From Kazachstania africana CBS 2517 (Eukaryota; Ascomycota; Saccharomycetes; Saccharomycetales; Saccharomycetaceae): a stretch of DNA of 64,000 nucleotides. Of this stretch, positions 58,413-64,000 are shown one piece after another. The notes below the pieces were generated by a model, which did no database searches, was not told the origin of the DNA, and worked only from the letters and a program-made list of their open reading frames with translations. How positions within the stretch are numbered: position 1 is the stretch's first letter; each line of letters starts with the position of its first letter. A program made the position numbers and the translations under genes. The DNA lies in contig NC_018945.1 in NCBI RefSeq assembly GCF_000304475.1, forward strand, positions 496,001 to 560,000, in the 5' to 3' direction.

Positions 58413-59132
58413 TCAAAGCATAAAACTTTCACCGCAACCGCATGTACCCTTAGCATTTGGGTTCCTGAAAATAAACTTTGAAGATAGTTTGTCGTCAAGC
58501 CAATCCATCTCGCTGCCAATAACACTGAATAATGCTTTTGAATCAATGACTATTTTGATACCGTCTTGTTCAATGATTTCATCAAATTTCTCCGGTTTTG
58601 TAACGTATTCCAAATGGTATGTGGTCCCAGAACATCCACGGTTCTTAGTGCCTATTCTGATTAACTTTGGATCTGGTTCGTTCAGCAATTTCTTCAAATG
58701 TTTGATGGCATTTGAAGATAAAGTGATTAGTGGTATTTTGGGTCTCAACACCCTGCGCCCCTTACGAGGAGCTTTAGAAGTAGTGCTCTCTTTAATCGCA
58801 TCGTTAACGACTTTTTCATGTTCCTTTTTTTTAGCCTGTGCAACTTCAGTTTGCTTGAGCAGTGCTTCTTTCGATGGCATCGCATGAGTTGACCATTTAA
58901 CCTGCCTTACTGGATTCACGGAGGGGGGTTCTGTCTTGACGGTATTTGGTATAAATTTTAACTTCCTTGGGCTTGACTTGTTTCCAAATGTGGGTGGCTG
59001 AGGTATAAACTTCAACTTGAAGCCACTACTTTGTGCTGCAACATTATTATTCCTTCGTATCACGATTGAACTTGTTATTAGTCTTTTGTTATACAATAGT
59101 ACTACGTTTCTTGCGTTTTGTGAGATGAGCAT
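58413..59132 (-). CDS. ISA1: Mitochondrial A-type Fe-S assembly protein Isa1
   Basis: Works with Isa2 and Iba57 to build 4Fe-4S clusters in the mitochondrial matrix (aconitase, biotin and lipoate synthases). 239 residues (S. cerevisiae 250). The basic Ser/Arg-rich N-terminus fits a presequence. The A-type core (~135-239) has the three iron-binding Cys: NRGCSGTTYHLEY and CGCGESF near the end. ATG 59130-59132 chosen; the frame opens with GTG at 59150. Follows HSP104 as in YLL026W-YLL027W. Confidence 0.94.
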   Translation of the reverse strand: MLISQNARNVVLLYNKRLITSSIVIRRNNNVAAQSSGFKLKFIPQPPTFGNKSSPRKLKFIPNTVKTEPPSVNPVRQVKWSTHAMPSKEALLKQTEVAQAKKKEHEKVVNDAIKESTTSKAPRKGRRVLRPKIPLITLSSNAIKHLKKLLNEPDPKLIRIGTKNRGCSGTTYHLEYVTKPEKFDEIIEQDGIKIVIDSKALFSVIGSEMDWLDDKLSSKFIFRNPNAKGTCGCGESFML

Positions 59133-59454
59133 AGTAGAAAAACTTACCACGGGGCTTTACTTTATATCAAATTCATTTACTAAATCGCTTGTTCAAACTT
59201 GTGAACTTAAGTATGCTCTACTTTTATTTCCCAAAGGTCGTATAGGTTATATATGAACATGTCTTTTTTTTCTTTCTAATGGATCACAAGTCCCTTCGGA
59301 ATTTGGAGTTCTACGGATGATTCGCTCAGACATTAGTAATGGTCATGCAGTTCTTCGATTTCATTGGCTGTGACTCATTCCGACTTCTCGGCGATGTAGC
59401 CATGGCAACATCGCTCTTGAATCGATCACTTAGAGAGCAGGAATACGGATATCA
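59133..59454. other. Spacer ISA1 - flocculin pseudogene
   Basis: 320 bp. ISA1 promoter; possibly the decayed 3' end of the pseudogene on the minus strand. No other gene seen. Conserved gene order ends here (TPO1 follows ISA1 in S. cerevisiae). Confidence 0.4.
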
Positions 59455-60360
59455 TCATCTAGTTGGTAGCACGGTTACTCCATATGTACTTCTAAAAGAC
59501 AACGATTGAATAATAAGTACTGTCCTTACTTGAGAGGACGAAGTATCGACCACGAACAAATTGCCACTTGGGAGATGAATTACTGGTTGTCCCGATGCAT
59601 ACATTTCTGATCCACAACCAATTATGAGTTGATTTGTAATTGAACCCTGTTCTTCATGGACTCCAGCCATAAGTATCAACTCAACATATGCAAAATCCGG
59701 AGTTATCACACTATACATTCTTGAATCAAGTTGTTATTGGAACTCTCTCTTCCGGCAACAACTATTACAAGCTAGTATCATTACCCCTCCTAATTTCAAT
59801 TCATTTTCCAAACTGACCACTTCACTGAGTTTGCGAATGTAATATCCGCTCCAAATCAGTTAGCTGTTGTCGTCAAAGAGATAGGGTCCATTTGCGGAAT
59901 GGATAGACGTAAGTGGAGAAACAAGCTATTAATAGTTTCCTAAACGAGCCCTCTCTACAAGAAGGGTCAAATACACTTCGAGATTACCACAAATGGATCC
60001 CTCCTGCACATCAGGTAACCACAATGGGGTCCAATTGATCTGTTTGCAGGCCTGATCCCCGCAATAAATCTCGATGAGGAAGCTTGCTCGAGAAGCAAAA
60101 AAAGGCTCGTTGTTTTGATACGCCGCATATATCTTCCCAACACGAATGGCAATTGTTCGTACGACTCCTTTAATTCTCGAAAATGTGCCCAATGTGGGGT
60201 TTTTATTTTTCCGGATATATTTTTTTTTTTTTGGATTGCACACACAACTCTCCACTTTAGTGTCTTGAAAAATTAGACATATCTGGAATGTGAAGAGGAA
60301 TGCTGTCATTAATGTGGATGAACAAGCCCTCTTGTAAAGTACAACACCTCTCATCATCAT
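59455..60360 (-). pseudogene. Flocculin/PA14-type adhesin, N-terminal domain, broken by in-frame stops
   Basis: One minus-strand frame of 302 codons with no frameshift but at least four in-frame stops (59929-59931, 59926-59928, 59860-59862, 59734-59736). It has a signal-peptide-like N-terminus (MTAFLFTFQICLIFQ from M18) and residues in the order expected of a Flo/PA14 ligand domain: WTPLWLPDVQEGSICGNLEV, a GNY, FDDNS-stop-LIWSG (the calcium-site DD pair), CNSCC, and ELILMAGVHEEQGSITNQL. The Ser/Thr stalk and anchor are missing. Probably a dead adhesin. Family assignment is by pattern memory, not alignment. Confidence 0.55.
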
Positions 60361-60407
60361 ATGCTTGAAATTATGGTGTGGAGAGCTTATGATGACAGGA
60401 AAAAAGA

Positions 60408-60415
60408 TATATAAG
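60408..60415 (+). promoter_or_regulatory. TATA box of the hexose transporter
   Basis: TATATAAG, 87 bp before ATG 60502, suitable for a highly regulated gene. The upstream region overlaps the start of the flocculin pseudogene on the other strand. Confidence 0.6.
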
Positions 60416-60501
60416 TGCCATCTGAATCTACAATTACTTTGAAGTTTGCTTTTCGTTTTACTCTCTTCTTAGTTATAAAAAATCATCATCACAATAAATC
60501 A

Positions 60502-62157
60502 ATGAATAATACACCTACAAATAACACTAACTCAAGTTCAGAGTCAAGAGCTGGCTCTTTTCTCTCAAACGAGTCTAACAAGAAAGATAATGTCATCATC
60601 GAGTTAGACTCTTCAAATCAAGAACTTCCTGTCGAAATTCCCAAAAAACCAGCTTCTGCTTACATTACCGTTGTCATCATTTGTCTAATGGTTGCATTTG
60701 GTGGTTTTGTCTTCGGTTGGGATACTGGTACCATTTCCGGGTTTTTAGCTCAAACTGACTTCTTAAGAAGATTCGGTGAATTACAAGCTGATGGAACTTA
60801 CGCTTTCTCTAACATTAGAACTGGTCTCGTTGTCTCTATTTTCTGTCTCGGCTGTGCAATTGGTGGTATTCTTTTCTCTAAATTAGGTGACACTTACGGT
60901 CGTAGAATTGCTTTGGTTATTGTTACTCTCGTTTATATGGTTGGTATTGTCATTTGTATCTCAGCTAATTCAAAATGGTACCAATATGCCATCGGAAGAG
61001 TCTTTGCTGGTTTGGGTGTTGGTGGTATTGCTGTTTACTCCCCACTATTAATTTCAGAAGCCTCTCCAAAACATTTAAGAGGTACTTTAGTCTCATGCTA
61101 CCAATTGATGATTACCGCTGGTATCTTTGTCGGTTACATCTTAAACTACATCACTAAATCAACCTTAACCAACTCGTTACAATGGAGACTCCCACTAGGT
61201 CTAGGTTTCCTCTGGGCCATCTTAATGATTGTTGCTATGTTCTTTGTTCCAGAATCCCCACGTTACTTAATCGAAGTCGGCAAGATTGAAGAAGCCAGAC
61301 GTTCTGTCGCAAGATCTAACAAGATCGATGTCGAAGACCCTGCTGTTACTGTCGAAGTTGAATTCTTATCCGCTGCTGTCGAAGCTGAAAGAGCTGCCGG
61401 TAGTGCTTCTTGGGGTGAATTATTTTCTACCAACGGTAAGGTTCTACAACGTTTAATTATGGGTATTTGTGTCCAATCATTGCAACAATTAACCGGTGCT
61501 AACTACTTCTTCTACTATGGTACTACTATTTTCAAGTCTATTGGTTTAGAAGATTCTTTCCAAACTTCTATCATTATCGGTGTTGTTAATTTTGCCTCTA
61601 CTTTCGTTGGTATCTACTTCGTTGAAAGATTCGGCCGTCGTAGATGTCTATTATGGGGTGCTGCTGTTATGACTGTCTGTTTCGCAATTTATGGTGCTAT
61701 TGGTGTCAAAGCCTTATATCCAAATGGTGAAAGTCAACCATCCTCCAAATCAGCTGGTAACGTCATGATTGTCTTTACTTGTTTCTACATCTTCTCATTT
61801 GCTACCACATGGGCTCCAATTGCATTCGTCATTGTTGCTGAAACTTTCCCATTAAGAGTCAAAGCCAAGGGTATGGCCGTCTCAGTTGGTGCTAACTGGA
61901 CATGGAATTTCTTGATTGGTTTCTTCACCCCATTCATCACTGGCGCCATTAACTTCTACTATGGTTTCGTCTTCATGGGCTGTCTAATCGTTGCTTGGGT
62001 CTACGTCTTCTTCTTCGTTCCAGAAACTAAAGGTTTATCTTTAGAGGAAGTTAACACTATGTGGGAAGAAGGTGTATTACCATGGAAATCAGCTAACTGG
62101 GTCCCACCAGCAAGAAGAGATGCCGAATACAACCCTGAAGATTTTGTTAAGCACTAG
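60502..62157 (+). CDS. Hexose transporter (HXT family, major facilitator superfamily)
   Basis: 551 residues from ATG 60502; the 29 extra codons from 60415 are unlikely. Twelve membrane spans. Sugar-porter motifs: [15 protein letters not shown] in span 1, GRRIAL after span 2, [37 protein letters not shown] in span 7, ERFGRRR, and [11 protein letters not shown] after span 12. Facilitates glucose/fructose uptake at the plasma membrane. The codons are strongly biased to the preferred yeast set (GGT, GTC, TTC, AGA), pointing to high expression. Closest in feel to the Hxt4/6/7 high-affinity group, but I cannot place the paralogue. The N-terminal Asn/Ser-rich tail has lysines likely to be ubiquitinated. 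Confidence 0.93.
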   Translation: MNNTPTNNTNSSSESRAGSFLSNESNKKDNVIIELDSSNQELPVEIPKKPASAYITVVIICLMVAFGGFVFGWDTGTISGFLAQTDFLRRFGELQADGTYAFSNIRTGLVVSIFCLGCAIGGILFSKLGDTYGRRIALVIVTLVYMVGIVICISANSKWYQYAIGRVFAGLGVGGIAVYSPLLISEASPKHLRGTLVSCYQLMITAGIFVGYILNYITKSTLTNSLQWRLPLGLGFLWAILMIVAMFFVPESPRYLIEVGKIEEARRSVARSNKIDVEDPAVTVEVEFLSAAVEAERAAGSASWGELFSTNGKVLQRLIMGICVQSLQQLTGANYFFYYGTTIFKSIGLEDSFQTSIIIGVVNFASTFVGIYFVERFGRRRCLLWGAAVMTVCFAIYGAIGVKALYPNGESQPSSKSAGNVMIVFTCFYIFSFATTWAPIAFVIVAETFPLRVKAKGMAVSVGANWTWNFLIGFFTPFITGAINFYYGFVFMGCLIVAWVYVFFFVPETKGLSLEEVNTMWEEGVLPWKSANWVPPARRDAEYNPEDFVKH

Positions 62158-62340
62158 CTCGAGAAATCTTGAAGCAACCTTATCATGACCTTTTTAATGA
62201 CTCAAAATATAACGAAATATCTTCTATATAAAATATTTTTATAACAAGTAAAATTTATAATATTCTACAATTATTATCAAAAGCCATTATGTATTTTATT
62301 GATAGGAATATCGATATATATGATTTATATGCAACTTTTT
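62158..62340. other. Convergent spacer HXT-ATG15
   Basis: 183 bp of AT-rich DNA between the stop codons of two convergent genes; both transcripts probably end here. No further feature. Confidence 0.5.
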
Positions 62341-63900
62341 CTAGGCACTTCCTGTTGGGAGTACAGGACCATACTCAGTACAAAATCCTAACCAATTTCT
62401 ACCTATACATGTGGAAGAAACGGTAGTTCTAGTTGTGCTAGTGGCAACAGACGTGGTGGTTACTATCCTAGATGTGGTGCTATCATGATCACCATCTTCG
62501 TCGGGCCAATATTTCCAGTTATAACAGTCAATGCAGGAACTAGGCTCCCCACATGTTGGAACATCATCATATTTTGTTAAGATTTCGTCGATTACTGTAT
62601 GAATCTTATGGTTTAACAAGTTGACGCGCCATCCTTTATCTTTCACAACATCATAAACGCAAACTTTCCCGGTATGACATGCAGTTTCCATTGCATAACC
62701 TGCAATTGAACATGCGGAACTTGCACCATTACAAGTTCCCATATATATAGGATCTGCGGTATGACCGATATGCCAAATACCTTCCAGATAATTTGGCAAT
62801 CCCGGTGGATGAGGCAAATGCAATCTTCTTGCCGCCAAGGCATCACCAGGCGTCTCATAAGTCAGTACAGGCGAACCATATGTTCTACCGACAAGGCTTG
62901 CCAATGCACCCCCAAGGGAATGACCAGTTAACCATATAGAGTAATCTGGATAGTCTTCGACAACACTCCTATATATATCCATAGCAATAGAATAATACCT
63001 GTCCTTACGTCTAAGCTCACGTTCTAAACATGATTCATCGCAAGTTTTTGACTTGACATAGCATGGACATACAGTGGTCCATAGGTAGCTTACTCTTGCA
63101 CAACAACAGGAAAACAATAGGTTGTCATTAATCTTATCACTAGCCGTAGTTTCATCATCTTCTGAACCGGGAAGACCTGTTGCAGAAGTACCTTTAATAG
63201 ATATAACGGCAATTTTGTCAACTTCATTCACAAAGACATGTCCTCTTAAACCATTACCATCCCAACCAAAATGTGGTGAAGTTACATCCTTCCAATTATC
63301 ATCGCCATCACTTATATTCCTCCAATTATGCTTTTCTGGCAAACGGACATAAGCATTAGACGACATTAGCGCCATAAGGATCACTGTATTTCTATCAGAC
63401 ACATCTGGTACAAGTACATCTTCGTCTATCCAGTGCTCTTCACGCTCAATATCGTTATTGATGTATGCTTCAACAAAATCCGGGTGTCTATTTTCCATTC
63501 TCTTCATAGACATATGTTGATATTTTAAAGGGAACTCGTAAGAAAAAGGATTTGTAGTTTGGAATTCGGTATTTTTAGACCAGAATGTTTCATCTGGATT
63601 CTCTGATAAGAGTTTGAGTTCTTCTGATCTGAACAATATGCCTGCTTCCTCTGCAAAGTCGTCCGTAACGTCAAGCTTTTGATGAAATTTATAATATGAA
63701 CCGACACCATGACGATGAATCTGTTTCAATTTGAAAGTCCCCGCAAGAGAATTACTCTTTTGTGTTGGATCGTCAACTAGGAAGAGCCTACTCTTGAACG
63801 AACAAAATCCTAGAAATAAAAGTAAAATTACTAATTCTGATATAAGGGTAGGTGTGCGAAAGATGCGCAACCTCCCACTAAACCTCTTTTCCTTTCGCAT
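62341..63900 (-). CDS. ATG15: Vacuolar phospholipase Atg15 (autophagic-body lysis)
   Basis: Lipase delivered via the multivesicular-body route to the vacuole lumen, where it breaks down autophagic and Cvt bodies. 519 residues from ATG 63898-63900 (S. cerevisiae 520); the frame opens with TTG at 63927. A type II signal anchor (~19-36, LISELVILLLFLGFCSF) follows a basic N-terminus. Catalytic serine in GHSLGG (Ser328) with family context WLTGHSLGGALASLVGR, then TYETPGDALAARRLHLP, GTCNGASSACSIAGYAMETACHTGKVCVYD and NHKIHTVIDEIL, which holds the likely catalytic His. The C-terminus is Thr-rich and ends in a Cys-containing SSTCIGRNWLGFCTEYG. In S. cerevisiae this gene is YCR068W, so its position next to HXT and ISA1 is a synteny break. 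Confidence 0.95.
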   Translation of the reverse strand: MRKEKRFSGRLRIFRTPTLISELVILLLFLGFCSFKSRLFLVDDPTQKSNSLAGTFKLKQIHRHGVGSYYKFHQKLDVTDDFAEEAGILFRSEELKLLSENPDETFWSKNTEFQTTNPFSYEFPLKYQHMSMKRMENRHPDFVEAYINNDIEREEHWIDEDVLVPDVSDRNTVILMALMSSNAYVRLPEKHNWRNISDGDDNWKDVTSPHFGWDGNGLRGHVFVNEVDKIAVISIKGTSATGLPGSEDDETTASDKINDNLLFSCCCARVSYLWTTVCPCYVKSKTCDESCLERELRRKDRYYSIAMDIYRSVVEDYPDYSIWLTGHSLGGALASLVGRTYGSPVLTYETPGDALAARRLHLPHPPGLPNYLEGIWHIGHTADPIYMGTCNGASSACSIAGYAMETACHTGKVCVYDVVKDKGWRVNLLNHKIHTVIDEILTKYDDVPTCGEPSSCIDCYNWKYWPDEDGDHDSTTSRIVTTTSVATSTTRTTVSSTCIGRNWLGFCTEYGPVLPTGSA

Positions 63901-64000
63901 TTTATGTAGTTGTAATCTATGAGACAACTACCAAGAGACTTGAAAGCTCTTTTATGGATAATACGTTTACTTTTAAAAAACACTATATCCTTGGAATACC

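Noticed and set aside
62643..62858. 71-codon minus-strand frame within ATG15
   Set aside because: Alternate-frame shadow of the ATG15 lipase domain.

Overview
The window is nuclear DNA of a budding yeast of the family Saccharomycetaceae. It has compact, mostly intronless genes, AT-rich spacers, short tRNA genes almost identical in layout to those of Saccharomyces cerevisiae, and long runs of S. cerevisiae gene order. The spacing suggests a post-whole-genome-duplication species outside Saccharomyces (Kazachstania/Naumovozyma/Tetrapisispora-like; inference). Blocks interleave genes found today on two S. cerevisiae sister tracks (for example YDL/YDR with YBR, YMR with YOL) and have lost many of the in-between genes. 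I cannot name the species.

Layout. 1-8477: a 5' part of MCD1 (cohesin kleisin), then RER2 and COQ1 (divergent polyprenyl synthases), an RCR1/2 gene, RAD57 and MAF1. In S. cerevisiae these genes flank CEN2 and CEN4, and the 889-1936 spacer carries a CDEI box followed by a CDEIII-like core, so a point centromere or its relic is proposed there. 8740-13453: MDV1, tRNA-Ala(AGC), ASF1. 14116-27068: RSC58, SMF3, MLH2, tRNA-Ala(UGC), COX12, RIC1 and two small GPI-type wall proteins, colinear with S. cerevisiae YLR033W-YLR042C. 28312-33493: GAT2, a malate dehydrogenase, an unrecognised ORF and a GSK3 kinase (RIM11/YGK3). 34789-37470: a large repeat-bearing GPI adhesin, followed by 4 kb without a convincing gene. 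41477-59132: KNS1, SPA2, HIF1, POM33, tRNA-His(GUG), RIE1, HSP104 and ISA1 (YLL019C-YLL027W order with RIE1 inserted). 59455-63900: a flocculin-like pseudogene, a hexose transporter and the vacuolar lipase ATG15.

How the genes relate. Most are housekeeping genes grouped by ancestry rather than pathway. Functional groups include S-phase chromatin and cohesion (MCD1, ASF1, HIF1, RSC58, RAD57, MLH2), with perfect MCB (ACGCGT) boxes upstream of MCD1, ASF1, SPA2 and HIF1; cell surface (two small wall proteins, the adhesin and the dead flocculin); mitochondria (COQ1, COX12, ISA1, MDV1); and stress (HSP104, with a perfect four-unit heat shock element). Several CDS starts were moved to the first in-frame ATG because the longest frame opens with TTG or GTG. 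No CRISPR, virus, plasmid or bacterial-type system is present. The points most worth checking are the centromere-like element, the single-frame flocculin pseudogene next to the HXT promoter, the missing initiator Met ahead of the adhesin signal sequence, and several small or broken genes in the spacers.
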